DNA of 34,483 nucleotides from Bacteroidales bacterium (lineage in GTDB: Bacteria; Bacteroidota; Bacteroidia; Bacteroidales; F082), in contig JASBYY010000035.1 in assembly GCA_029983675.1 (NCBI GenBank), positions 1 to 34,483 of the forward strand, written 5' to 3'. Made by a program: the position numbers and the translations under genes. Under the pieces are notes generated by a model. It ran no database searches. It saw only the letters and a list, made by a program, of their open reading frames with translations, and was not told the origin of the DNA. This document shows, in pieces, positions 23,442 through 31,644 of the stretch. Numbering within the stretch: position 1 is the stretch's first letter; the number at the start of each line of letters is the position of its first letter.

Positions 23442-24782
23442 ATGAGCAAGTGCCGCCATATAGACAAAAATCGTTTGTTCGGGATACAATTTTGGGTGAT
23501 CTTCGTCATACTTATGTTGATTCTCGTGCAAGGGTTCACGCATTTTATCCCTTTCAAAGTCCTTGGCGGTCATGTTGAAAGTACGGAAAATGTGGACTTG
23601 TCGTTCAAGACGTATTTGAATGGCAGCTATCAGGATTTTCTAACGGAGCGTGCCAAGGAAAAAGGTGGTTTCAGGGAGTTCTTCATCCGGTCGTACAACC
23701 AGGCCATGTTCAATTGCTTTAGGGAGATTTCCAACGATAACGTCATTGAAGGTGAAAACAAAGAGTTTTTCTTGAAGATGTACTTAGAGGAAAGCACGGG
23801 AGGGAAGTTGCTTTCTTACCATCCTAGCATTGACAGTGCCAAACGTTGTGCCGAAATCAATGTGGAAAAGACCTTGGTGCTCATCGACTCCCTTCGGAAA
23901 CACGGAACGGCGTTTTTCTTCGTCTTTGCCCCGACAAAACCCGCCGTCTATCCCGAGTGTATTCCTGAAAAATACCAAAAAACCATCGTGGACTTCTCAA
24001 TGCAAGAGTATTATGTGCAACTCTTCAAGGAGAAAGGCATACCCCATATTGATTTCACGTCTTATTTTAAATCCATCAAGGACAGCGTATCTTACCCGCT
24101 TTATACCCGTTTGGGTACGCATTGGTCAAGGGCGACTCTTCCCTTGGTTGGCGACACCATCATGAAAAAGATGGCAGCTGTTTCCGGTCTGGATTTGCCC
24201 TCGTTCGAATGTGTTGATATGAACCCCACGTGTCACTACGATGGTGCAGACTATGAGTTGGAGGGACTGATGAACCTGTTGTTCCCCTTCAGAAACCCCG
24301 AGGCGCCTCGACCTGTCACGACTTTAAGCGACACCATTGGCAAGGACAAGCCGCATCTTCTCGTAATTGGAGACAGTTATTTCGTTCAATTAGAGAATTC
24401 TCCTTTCGTCAATGCCTTTTCCTCATGGGATTACTGGAAATATAACCGTGACATCGTTTCATCGAACCCACGTTACTGTTGGCAGAACGTCAACCGCTTG
24501 CCAGAGGCCTACGATGTGCTCGAACAAGCCGATATTGTGATGGCTATTATCACCGCCCCATATATATATGAATACATGTGGGGGTTCTGCGAAACCGCTT
24601 CCCGTTTGTTTCAACAAAGAGGCAATCTGAGTGTTGAGGAACGAGTCGCCATGATCATACAAGAAATCCAAGGAAACCCCGAGTGGTTGGAAAGCGTTAA
24701 GCAGCAGGCCGAAAAAGAAGGTCTCACTTTTGAAGAAAACCTACGACGGAATGCCATCTATGTACTGGAAAACAGAAAATAG
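23442..24782 (+). CDS. AlgJ/AlgX-like (DHHW family) protein, second copy
   Basis: A 446-residue protein with one membrane helix (about residues 14-32) and a periplasmic SGNH/AlgJ-like domain, placed directly before an MBOAT gene. The nucleophile block is LLVIGDSYFVQ (S312). The D-x-H motif reads LGTHWS (G225-T226-H227), so the usual acidic residue is a glycine. Related subfamilies in Bacteroidota also carry a 'G-x-HW' form as far as I recall, so this may be normal for the group rather than a mutation. It is only distantly like its counterpart at 1393-2544. Likely role: accept acetyl groups from the MBOAT partner and modify an extracellular glycan. TATTTTTG at 23398-23405 is the probable -7 box. 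The gap to the MBOAT gene is 26 bases. Confidence 0.72.
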   Translation: MSKCRHIDKNRLFGIQFWVIFVILMLILVQGFTHFIPFKVLGGHVESTENVDLSFKTYLNGSYQDFLTERAKEKGGFREFFIRSYNQAMFNCFREISNDNVIEGENKEFFLKMYLEESTGGKLLSYHPSIDSAKRCAEINVEKTLVLIDSLRKHGTAFFFVFAPTKPAVYPECIPEKYQKTIVDFSMQEYYVQLFKEKGIPHIDFTSYFKSIKDSVSYPLYTRLGTHWSRATLPLVGDTIMKKMAAVSGLDLPSFECVDMNPTCHYDGADYELEGLMNLLFPFRNPEAPRPVTTLSDTIGKDKPHLLVIGDSYFVQLENSPFVNAFSSWDYWKYNRDIVSSNPRYCWQNVNRLPEAYDVLEQADIVMAIITAPYIYEYMWGFCETASRLFQQRGNLSVEERVAMIIQEIQGNPEWLESVKQQAEKEGLTFEENLRRNAIYVLENRK

Positions 24783-24808
24783 CAACACGATACGAAACAG
24801 CATAATCC

Positions 24809-26224
24809 ATGGTATTCAGTAGCAACATATTTTTACTCTTTTTCCTGCCTATTTTCCTGGCAGTCTATTTTGTCACTCCTGCACGATTCAGGAATTATTC
24901 GTTGCTGTTTTTCTCATTGGTGTTTTATGCTTTCGGTGCTCCCGACTTCATCTTTTTGCTTATCGCATCCTGCGTTCTCAACTATTTCATTGTCCGTTGG
25001 ATGGTCTCGATGACATCGCCAAGAAAAAAGAAACTGCTTTGTGCCCTTTCCGTGGCTGTGGCATTGAGCCTGCTTTTGTATTTCAAGTATGCGAATTTCT
25101 TTGTTGATAATATCAATGGCTTGTTAGGCTTGTTGCATCTCCAGCCTGTTCAGTGGACCAAAGTGCTGCTACCTATTGGTATTTCCTTCTTCACCTTCCA
25201 GTCCATCACCTATACGATTGACGTGTATCGTGGCACGGCTAAGGCAAGCAACAAGTTGACCGACTATGTGCTCTATATCATAATGTTTCCACAGCTGATA
25301 GCAGGTCCCATTGTCCGTTACAGCAGTGTGGCGCAGCAACTGATTGAGCGACAAGCAACGGCAGAAGACCGCGTGGTGGGTTTCTATCGTTTTGTCATAG
25401 GTTTGTCGAAGAAAGTGTTGATATCCAATATCCTGGCTTTGTCTGTGGATCAGATTTTCAACATGAACTTGAACGGGTTGTCATCAATGACGGCTTGGGT
25501 AGGTATCTTGTCGTACACCTTGCAAATCTATTTTGACTTTTCAGGTTATTCTGACATGGCCATAGGTCTGGGCAAGATGATTGGCTTCCGCTTCCCTGAA
25601 AACTTCAACGATCCATACACAAGTCAGAGTATCAGCGAGTTTTGGAGAAGATGGCATATTACCTTGGGCGGTTTTATGAAAGAGTATCTCTACATCCCCC
25701 TTGGTGGGAACCGCCGTTCGGAGTACAGAACCTACCTGAACCTTTTCATCGTGTTCCTTTGTTCGGGTTTCTGGCATGGTGCTGCATGGAATTTCGTCCT
25801 TTGGGGCATCTTTCACGGACTGTTTATCTTGATGGACAAGGCTTTTATGCTCAATGTGCTGAAAAGAATAGGGAAAATTCCTGCGGTTATCCTCACCTTC
25901 TTTGTGGTCAATATGGGCTGGGTTCTTTTCCGCGCCGAAAGCATTTCGGATGCGGCCTCTTTCTACCAAGCCTTGTTCGCTTTCAGAAGCGGAGCCACGG
26001 TGGAGTTCACCTCCCATTTCTGGTTCATTCTCGCCATCGCCCTGGTGTTCTCTTTCATTACGTTATTGCCCCAAGGCCAACGCTTACAGGATAAGGTCTT
26101 CGATGAATCCTATACAAAAAAACGCACCCACTTGATGTTTGTCATCGTGGTAGTACTGTTTATTCTTTCGGTGGGTTCGCTCTTGGTCACTGGATTTAAT
26201 CCTTTCATCTATTTCCGGTTCTGA
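24809..26224 (+). CDS. MBOAT family O-acyltransferase (AlgI/DltB-like), second copy
   Basis: A 471-residue multi-helix membrane protein of the AlgI/DltB type. Key blocks: YFKYANFFVDNINGLLGLLH, the segment MFPQLIAGPIVRYSSVAQQL, FDFSGYSDMAIGLGKMIGF, FWRRWHITLGGFMKEYLYIP and GFWHGAAWNFVLWGIFHG with the conserved catalytic His. It moves an acyl group across the membrane for the AlgJ-like protein encoded just upstream. Compared with the first pair the gene order is reversed (AlgJ-like first here). The gene ends about 310 bases before the convergent WYL gene; that gap holds only a strong hairpin (26433-26472). Confidence 0.9.
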   Translation: MVFSSNIFLLFFLPIFLAVYFVTPARFRNYSLLFFSLVFYAFGAPDFIFLLIASCVLNYFIVRWMVSMTSPRKKKLLCALSVAVALSLLLYFKYANFFVDNINGLLGLLHLQPVQWTKVLLPIGISFFTFQSITYTIDVYRGTAKASNKLTDYVLYIIMFPQLIAGPIVRYSSVAQQLIERQATAEDRVVGFYRFVIGLSKKVLISNILALSVDQIFNMNLNGLSSMTAWVGILSYTLQIYFDFSGYSDMAIGLGKMIGFRFPENFNDPYTSQSISEFWRRWHITLGGFMKEYLYIPLGGNRRSEYRTYLNLFIVFLCSGFWHGAAWNFVLWGIFHGLFILMDKAFMLNVLKRIGKIPAVILTFFVVNMGWVLFRAESISDAASFYQALFAFRSGATVEFTSHFWFILAIALVFSFITLLPQGQRLQDKVFDESYTKKRTHLMFVIVVVLFILSVGSLLVTGFNPFIYFRF

Positions 26225-26432
26225 ATAGGGTGTAGCGGTGGTTTTTCTGCCCTTCCTCCGTGATGATTTCCGTGTTTCCTCTGCCGAGGGTCAATCTTTC
26301 TGACCCAATATTTCCGTCATGTGGTACGCTTGACCAAGGCTACCAGCAATGCGAAGGTGGTTGTTCCCTTTGTTCAGTAACTGAAAAATGATGGAGTAAT
26401 GGTCTTCTTTGAACGACCATCATTATTTGCAT

Positions 26433-26472
26433 AACTTGCGAGGGGCGAACGGAAGTTCGCCCCTCGCAAGTT
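26433..26472. terminator. Perfect 18-bp hairpin in the convergent gap, possible bidirectional terminator
   Basis: AACTTGCGAGGGGCGAAC (26433-26450) and its exact complement (26455-26472) surround the loop GGAA. It lies between the convergent MBOAT and WYL genes. There is no long T run on either side, so it may instead be a dispersed palindromic repeat. Nothing else is seen in 26225-26533. Confidence 0.5.
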
Positions 26473-26533
26473 TAAGCCGTCTTCAATCGAAGAGAGAAGC
26501 CCAAGGAGAAAGCTTAAAAGGTCCTGTTGACCA

Positions 26534-27433
26534 TCATTCGTACTTCTTTGCCATATCGTTGATCAATGCTTTCATTTCTTGTTTCAATGATTCAGGTTGT
26601 AATACCCTGATATGGCTGTTCATGGTGAGTAGCTGTTGCTTGAAGTCGTAAGAGGGCTTTAACCGCCAAGAGAAAACCACGTGGTCTTGCGTTTCCTCCA
26701 CGATTTTCTGGCTATGGTGCAGGGGAAGCCCCTTCAGGTAGTTGCCTTGGTCAATGTCGCTTTCGATGACAATTTCTTCGGTTTGCAGATCAGGCTCGAC
26801 GTAGATGCCGAAAGCGTCATGAAAATACTTCCCCAAATCGAAGTCGTCAGGCATCTTGAAGCTGTCTTCCGTTATGTTTACGGTATCGATGCTGTCTAAC
26901 GCGAAACATCTTGTTTGGTTATCCTCGTTCAAAGCGATGACATACCAGCGTTGTTTGAACAGTTTTAGGGCGAGTGGAGCGCACTTGTACGAGGTGTTTT
27001 GGCTTGTCCAGTAGCTTTTGCGGTACTGCATCTCGATCTTATGATTCTTGTCCATGGCCTCCATGACGGGTTCTAAGAACCGTATGCCCCCCGGAGTGTT
27101 TTCAAACTGTACGCGACGGCGCAGGTTAAGGTCGCGCGATAAGCGGTTGCTCATGGCAAAACTGTGCAAAATCCACATTTTCAGGTCGTTTCCAAGCATC
27201 TCGCTTCTTTCCTCTTCGGGAATGAAATAGGCATTGCAGCTTTTGTCGCATTCAATGTCGATTCCGAACACATCGGCAATGTATTGTCGGTAGTTGTGAA
27301 AGGTCCGTTCCGGAATGGGGTCGTTCTCACGGTCTTTTGTCCATTTCTCGTTCAGTTCTTTCAAGGTGATGCCATTGTTACCCGTGTCGGCAACAGTATT
27401 GGTGATCCAGATACATTTGAAAAGCTTATCCAT
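26534..27433 (-). CDS. WYL-domain transcriptional regulator
   Basis: A 299-residue regulator. The N-terminal 100 residues contain a winged-helix-like region (GITLKELNEKWTKD, then IPERTFHNYRQYIADVFGID), followed by the WYL domain: PVMEAMDKNHKIEMQY, SYKCAPLALKLFKQRWYVIALNE (the R-WY-I core), and a C-terminal WCX-like part with KIVEETQDHVVFSWRLKPSYDFKQ. WYL proteins often sense nucleic acid or other ligands and control defence or stress genes. The ATG at 27431-27433 is chosen; an upstream extension overlaps the promoter. It lies downstream of the AAA+ ATPase gene on the same strand but has its own promoter. I infer control of that neighbour. Confidence 0.85.
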   Translation of the reverse strand: MDKLFKCIWITNTVADTGNNGITLKELNEKWTKDRENDPIPERTFHNYRQYIADVFGIDIECDKSCNAYFIPEEERSEMLGNDLKMWILHSFAMSNRLSRDLNLRRRVQFENTPGGIRFLEPVMEAMDKNHKIEMQYRKSYWTSQNTSYKCAPLALKLFKQRWYVIALNEDNQTRCFALDSIDTVNITEDSFKMPDDFDLGKYFHDAFGIYVEPDLQTEEIVIESDIDQGNYLKGLPLHHSQKIVEETQDHVVFSWRLKPSYDFKQQLLTMNSHIRVLQPESLKQEMKALINDMAKKYE

Positions 27434-27456
27434 TGTTATTAATCTGCTTTGTTGGG

Positions 27457-27486
27457 CAAAAATAAGTCTTTTCCTGATATTGCAAA
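27457..27486 (-). promoter_or_regulatory. Promoter of the WYL regulator gene
   Basis: On the minus strand TTTG (27486-27483), an 18-base spacer and TATTTTTG (27464-27457) match the Bacteroidota promoter consensus. The ATG is 24 bases further on. Confidence 0.6.
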
Positions 27487-27607
27487 TCGTTTTTATGCCT
27501 GACAAAACGCACTGTGCTATGGAAGGAGGGTTTGTTGTGAAGGGTGCAAAAAATGGTGATTGGAAACATCGACCCCCCGTTCTTCACCCTATTTTGACAT
27601 CCTCGTT

Positions 27608-29236
27608 CTAATATCCGATAGCAGGGCGATCCTTATGGAGAGATTCTTCTTGACAAAACCGGATGATGGTATCGAATTCGGGTGTTGCTCCCGACAATAA
27701 GCTTTCTACAGTTGATTTTCTGGCGATGTTTTCGATCTGTCCGCCGCTGAAAGCAAAGCGTTTGGTTAGAAAAGCGATCTGATCTTCGCTGAGTTCGGGC
27801 ATCATGCTGTGCCAAATACGCTGGCGGATTCCGTCATCGGGCTTTTGGAAATTGATCTTATACAGAAAGCGCCTTTCGAAAGCGGGATCCATGCTCTGGG
27901 TGAAATTGGTTGTAGCAATCATGATTCCGTCAAGGTTTTCCATCTCTTGCAGAATGATGTTTTGCAGCGTGTTTTCCATCTTGTTCACGGCATCGACAGT
28001 ATGGCTTGAACGTCTGCCAATGATGCCGTCTGCTTCATTGAAGAACAAGAAAGGCTCGTTATGGCACAACTCAACAAAGTTGCGGTATTTGTCAAACACG
28101 GCTTTTACTCTCTTTTCGCTTTCACCCACCCACATGTTTCGCTTTTCTGCCAGATTCACTTGCATGATGTGTCGCCCCGTGGCGCGTGCGATTTGAAGTA
28201 CGGTTTCCGTCTTTCCCGTTCCGGGTTCTCCGAAAAAGAGGCAGGCAAAGCCGTTTCGCATATTTTTGGCTTTCATTCGCTGCCGGACGTTGCGAAACGA
28301 ATCGGGGAGCAATAGTTTCTGAAGGCTTTCTATCTGTATGCTGTTGTCTTTCGTATAGAACAACGTTTTTGCTGCGATGGATTCGGGGGACTGTAACTCG
28401 TCAAGATCAAGGATTTTTTCGGTGTAGTAATTTTTCGGAAACAGGAGCTTCTTGGCGCGGTCGGTCAGCTTAAACGAATTGCCGCCAAATAATCCGGAAC
28501 CTTCGAATTCCACCCATTTATCCAGGATAAGCGGGTGGGTCCCGTTATTCAGCTTTCTGATGGAGTCCTTTGTGGTGCTTTTACTTATTAGAAGGTCTTC
28601 AAAATTGCTTGAACAAATCGTATTTTCTTGTTCAAAGATGTAACTCAGGCAAAACCGGATAAGGATAATCAAATCAGTGTCATGGAGTTTGGATTTTATA
28701 AGTTGGTTTGCGAACTCAATATCCTTGTTCTTCTTCAAGAGTTCTTTTATTTCGCCTACAAAATTGAGGTAAGGAAGATGATCGTCTCGCCGTTCATCGA
28801 ACAGATTGTCTAAACGGATGGTGAGGGATTCAAAATCAAGGTTTTCGTCATTGGGTATTTCTATTTTCTGCCCATTCAATAGGCTGGTCAGCACCTCCTT
28901 AGGCACGCTGTATTCCACCTCTGATTTATAGCATGATGTGCTGAGCTTGATGAGCCTGAGCTTTTTGAGCACTTCGAGGTCGGGATATAGGTTTATCATA
29001 TTGATATTTTTGAAATTCAGATATCCCGCTATCTGTTCTTCTGAACATGGGCCATAATAGGATTTGTCAGTAATGATAGCAAATAAGGCGGCTTGCACTT
29101 TGTTGACTCCTAATCTTTTAGAAAGAATCTCAAGAGGCTTTGCAACTGCTTGAAAGAAACCATCATTCAATTCGGAGTCTTCTGCTGCTTCAAGGATTTT
29201 CTCCATGTCGGTGAGAATAGCGATTTTTGTTTCCAT
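27608..29236 (-). CDS. AAA+ ATPase with N-terminal winged-helix-like region
   Basis: A 542-residue protein. The C-terminal half is an AAA+ module of the FtsH/classic type: Walker A GEPGTGKT (336-343), MWVGESEKRVKAVF (second region of homology), Walker B FLFFNEADG (396-404, with Asn in place of the first Asp as is usual in this subgroup), IATTNF sensor 1 and FERRF arginine finger, then a helical lid. The first 300 residues contain leucine-rich helices and short strand pairs (QIAGYLNFKNINMINLYPDL...) that look like winged-helix folds, not firmly recognised. No protease, nuclease or membrane segment is attached. It is the kind of ATPase that often sits beside a WYL regulator, as here. Role unknown; remodelling of a protein or nucleic-acid complex is inferred. 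Dyad operator upstream. Confidence 0.75.
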   Translation of the reverse strand: METKIAILTDMEKILEAAEDSELNDGFFQAVAKPLEILSKRLGVNKVQAALFAIITDKSYYGPCSEEQIAGYLNFKNINMINLYPDLEVLKKLRLIKLSTSCYKSEVEYSVPKEVLTSLLNGQKIEIPNDENLDFESLTIRLDNLFDERRDDHLPYLNFVGEIKELLKKNKDIEFANQLIKSKLHDTDLIILIRFCLSYIFEQENTICSSNFEDLLISKSTTKDSIRKLNNGTHPLILDKWVEFEGSGLFGGNSFKLTDRAKKLLFPKNYYTEKILDLDELQSPESIAAKTLFYTKDNSIQIESLQKLLLPDSFRNVRQRMKAKNMRNGFACLFFGEPGTGKTETVLQIARATGRHIMQVNLAEKRNMWVGESEKRVKAVFDKYRNFVELCHNEPFLFFNEADGIIGRRSSHTVDAVNKMENTLQNIILQEMENLDGIMIATTNFTQSMDPAFERRFLYKINFQKPDDGIRQRIWHSMMPELSEDQIAFLTKRFAFSGGQIENIARKSTVESLLSGATPEFDTIIRFCQEESLHKDRPAIGY

Positions 29237-29319
29237 AATAGTTTTCTTTTTTGTTGATATTTAATTATTTAACTATTTGCTACACGAATCTTCAAGGTTT
29301 GTTCTGTAGTTGAATGTGG

Positions 29320-29357
29320 CAAAAATAGCGCTATACTATGCCAAAAACAGGCATAGT
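29320..29357 (-). promoter_or_regulatory. Promoter of the AAA+ gene with a perfect dyad operator
   Basis: TATTTTTG on the minus strand (29327-29320) is the -7 box. Just upstream, ACTATGCC (29335-29342) and GGCATAGT (29350-29357) form a perfect 8-bp dyad with spacer AAAAACA, spanning the -33 region. This suits a repressor or activator site; the WYL regulator downstream is the first candidate. Confidence 0.55.
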
Positions 29358-29435
29358 GAATTTGTTTTATAAAGAGTTAGAAAAGTCTAATTTGAAGAAA
29401 TTAGTAAAGTGTTCGAAAAAGAAGACCTAAATGCA

Positions 29436-30680
29436 TTATTCTTCAAATAGAGTCAAACCTACCTTGGAAGCAAGGTGTTTAATTTCTTCAAAAGCATTGT
29501 CCATTTCTTTTTTTGCCGCAGGCTTGATGTACGGCTCATCAGCTCCTTTGCTATTGTAGATCGATTTGCCGATGTTTAATATGTAATCGATAGCTAAATA
29601 TTCAAGGTATTCAACATCACATTTATCAAAATGATTGCCAGATAAATTATCATGGAAAGTGAAAACTAATGCGTAGTTCCAGAAATCTATGCCTCTGCTT
29701 TGGCTTTTATGGGTTGTGATTCTCTCAATCGGATTTCCTGTGTAACCTATGTAGCAAGTTGCATCATTATTGAGAAAGTCTGTAAGGATGTAGAAACATG
29801 GATATTTCATTAAGTCGGTGTCAACTTTCCTGTCGAATTTGTTGCGAGGAACAATAAACACTGTGCATTTCTCTTCACAAATATTCGCATAATGAGGCAG
29901 CATGTCTTTGTCAATTTGGAGATCCGTTCGGAACGAGAGTTTTTCCAAATGGGTTGTGGAAACAGGTGTTTTCAATTCTTTATAGCTGATGGAGTTAGTT
30001 GGACAGTTTTGCAAAACAGACAACCCCTTTTCCGTAATATTGTGTTTGTTGTTTTCAATAGTCTCAAAACCAGCTCTCTTCAGTTGCTGTTCGATACCAG
30101 CAATTGTTTTGTAGAATTTCAGGTTCCCATTTTCGTATCGTTCTTCTCGTTCTTCTTGGCTAAGCATATAATTATCAGAAAGATATTCAACTATTTCTGC
30201 TTGACTGTGACTCTTATTATCACTTAAAAATGATAAAATATCAAACCTAACTGAGTTATGGTCAAGTTTATTAATAAAACTGTTATAAGGTTCTATATAT
30301 GTAGGTTCTTCGTTTGTTACATTGTTTTTTAAACGAGTTTCCCAAGTTGTGTATTCGGTGAATTTTCTTAGGTAATCATGTTCTATAGTCCTATTGGTGC
30401 GGTTTTCTGAAAATGCAATTAGCCCTCTGTTCGTAATAGCATGGCATCCATTTTGAAAATCGACCAATTCGGCAGCTTTGAGATGTTGTTCATCTGTTGC
30501 AACTTTCTTGTAGAAAACCTTGTCGTTAGGGCGATCATAGGTCTCTTTGCGCTCGTCATCTGTGAGTTGAAAGAAGTCTGCAAGTTTTTCTGTGAGTTCA
30601 GTTGGAGTAAGTCCCTGTTTTGATTCTTTCAGCATTGACAATACTTGGTATCTCAATGCGGCATGATTTATTTTTCTCAT
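29436..30680 (-). CDS. GIY-YIG nuclease with two tandem Mrr_N-like winged helices
   Basis: A 414-residue protein. Two repeats of a winged-helix domain resembling Mrr_N are seen: residues about 8-92 (RYQVLSMLKESKQGLTPTEL, then FQLTDDERKETYDRPNDKVF, HLKAAELVDF, HAITNRGLIAF) and 142-225 (RFDILSFLSDNKSHSQAEIV, YMLSQEEREERYENGNLKFY, QQLKRAGFETI, HNITEKGLSVL). A GIY-YIG-like nuclease domain follows: FYILTD (296-301), CYIGYTGNPIERITTH (309-324) with the catalytic Arg, and VEYLEYLAIDYI with the candidate metal Glu. Mrr_N domains occur in restriction enzymes, so DNA cleavage by a restriction-like or defence protein is inferred. The gene is clearly richer in A and T than the core genes of the window, which suggests transfer. 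Substrate unknown. Confidence 0.72.
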   Translation of the reverse strand: MRKINHAALRYQVLSMLKESKQGLTPTELTEKLADFFQLTDDERKETYDRPNDKVFYKKVATDEQHLKAAELVDFQNGCHAITNRGLIAFSENRTNRTIEHDYLRKFTEYTTWETRLKNNVTNEEPTYIEPYNSFINKLDHNSVRFDILSFLSDNKSHSQAEIVEYLSDNYMLSQEEREERYENGNLKFYKTIAGIEQQLKRAGFETIENNKHNITEKGLSVLQNCPTNSISYKELKTPVSTTHLEKLSFRTDLQIDKDMLPHYANICEEKCTVFIVPRNKFDRKVDTDLMKYPCFYILTDFLNNDATCYIGYTGNPIERITTHKSQSRGIDFWNYALVFTFHDNLSGNHFDKCDVEYLEYLAIDYILNIGKSIYNSKGADEPYIKPAAKKEMDNAFEEIKHLASKVGLTLFEE

Positions 30681-30746
30681 AGTATTAATATTAAGTTATT
30701 AAAGGTTTCTTCTTTGTTATTATGGAAAAAGCGTGAATCTCATTGT

Positions 30747-30864
30747 TTGACTCCTGGGTTACCACACCCGTACTTCATCCAAATCAATCCACGCTACATT
30801 GCAGCGCGGACTGACCTATCCTTGAAGTACAGCCTTTCGGCTAAAGTGGTAAATTAGGAGTCAA
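30747..30864. repeat. 118-base nested inverted repeat between the nuclease gene and the unknown gene
   Basis: TTGACTCCT (30747-30755) pairs with AGGAGTCAA (30856-30864); inside, TTACCAC pairs with GTGGTAA, then GTACTTCA with TGAAGTAC, and near the right arm AGCC-TTTC-GGCT forms a small hairpin. No target duplication is obvious. It may be a small inverted-repeat element or a structured RNA. The gap 30681-30990 contains nothing else recognisable. Confidence 0.55.
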
Positions 30865-30990
30865 GAACGGTCTGTCCGTATTAATATGTCAAATTCGTCT
30901 TTTTTGCTTCGATAAGTTCCTTTCTTTTGAACAATTATGCCGCAAATATAAAGAGTTTTTTGACATTTTGTCGCTGCAATGCGTTTCTTT

Positions 30991-31644
30991 TCAGTTTGTG
31001 CAGCCGTTTCTTTTTCGATACCAGCCGAACAAATCCTGTCCGCAATGTTGTCCCGAAAACAAATCCCAATTGAAAGGCGTGGGCGGCACAAAGTCATAGT
31101 CACCGCCAATGTCTGTCATATCGCAAAGTATTGTTGAAGGGAGGTTTAGGTCGTTACTTTCATAGTACTCGCGTTCGGCAATCAAGTTGAACCATGTAGC
31201 CATGAGTTGTTCGGCTGCTTGTTCCGGTTCATCTTCGGGGCAATATCCAATGCCGTGAATCAGCCGTCTTTTGCATTTGCCGTCAGTTTCGCACACCCAA
31301 TACACAGCGATTTCGTTGAACAGGTTGTCGTCGAAGCACATGTTCCCGATGCGGGTGACCGAAGCCCGACCTGCATGAAGAAACACTTGCAAGTCGCTGC
31401 GGGCTTGATGGTCATCGGAATAGGGTTTGCCCAAGGCTTCATAGAGCACGTCGATAATGCTTTGATAGAACAAGAAAGCCTCTTCACGGGCTTTGTACGG
31501 ATCAATGCCTGAGAAAGCCTTTGTAATGGAACAAAGTTTGTCTTTCTTGTAATCGAAAAAGGCTTTTATTTTCGGTTTTTCCTGCTGCAACTGCTCTTTC
31601 CAGAAAAGTCCCCTGACCTCGTAATGGATTTTTGTAGTACTCAT
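30991..31644 (-). CDS. Uncharacterised soluble protein
   Basis: A 217-residue protein that I do not recognise. It has no signal peptide and no membrane segment. It is rich in aromatic residues and has several cysteines (CSITKAF, MCFDDN, WVCETDGKCKRRLIHGIGYC, TILCDMTD). A region near the middle, RSDLQVFLHAGRASVTRIGN, then YWVCETDGKCKRRLIHGIGY, looks like a compact alpha-beta fold. The end is QDLFGWYRKRNGCTN. The ATG at 31642-31644 is used; in-frame ATGs 12 bases and 51 bases upstream are possible. It lies between the hairpin element and msrAB on the same strand as the nuclease gene; co-transcription is not clear. Confidence 0.6.
   Translation of the reverse strand: MSTTKIHYEVRGLFWKEQLQQEKPKIKAFFDYKKDKLCSITKAFSGIDPYKAREEAFLFYQSIIDVLYEALGKPYSDDHQARSDLQVFLHAGRASVTRIGNMCFDDNLFNEIAVYWVCETDGKCKRRLIHGIGYCPEDEPEQAAEQLMATWFNLIAEREYYESNDLNLPSTILCDMTDIGGDYDFVPPTPFNWDLFSGQHCGQDLFGWYRKRNGCTN

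Noticed and set aside
27506..27607. Possible inverted repeat around GTGAAGGGTG and GTTCTTCACCC between the AAA+ and WYL genes
   Set aside because: Pairing is short and interrupted; not clearly a terminator.
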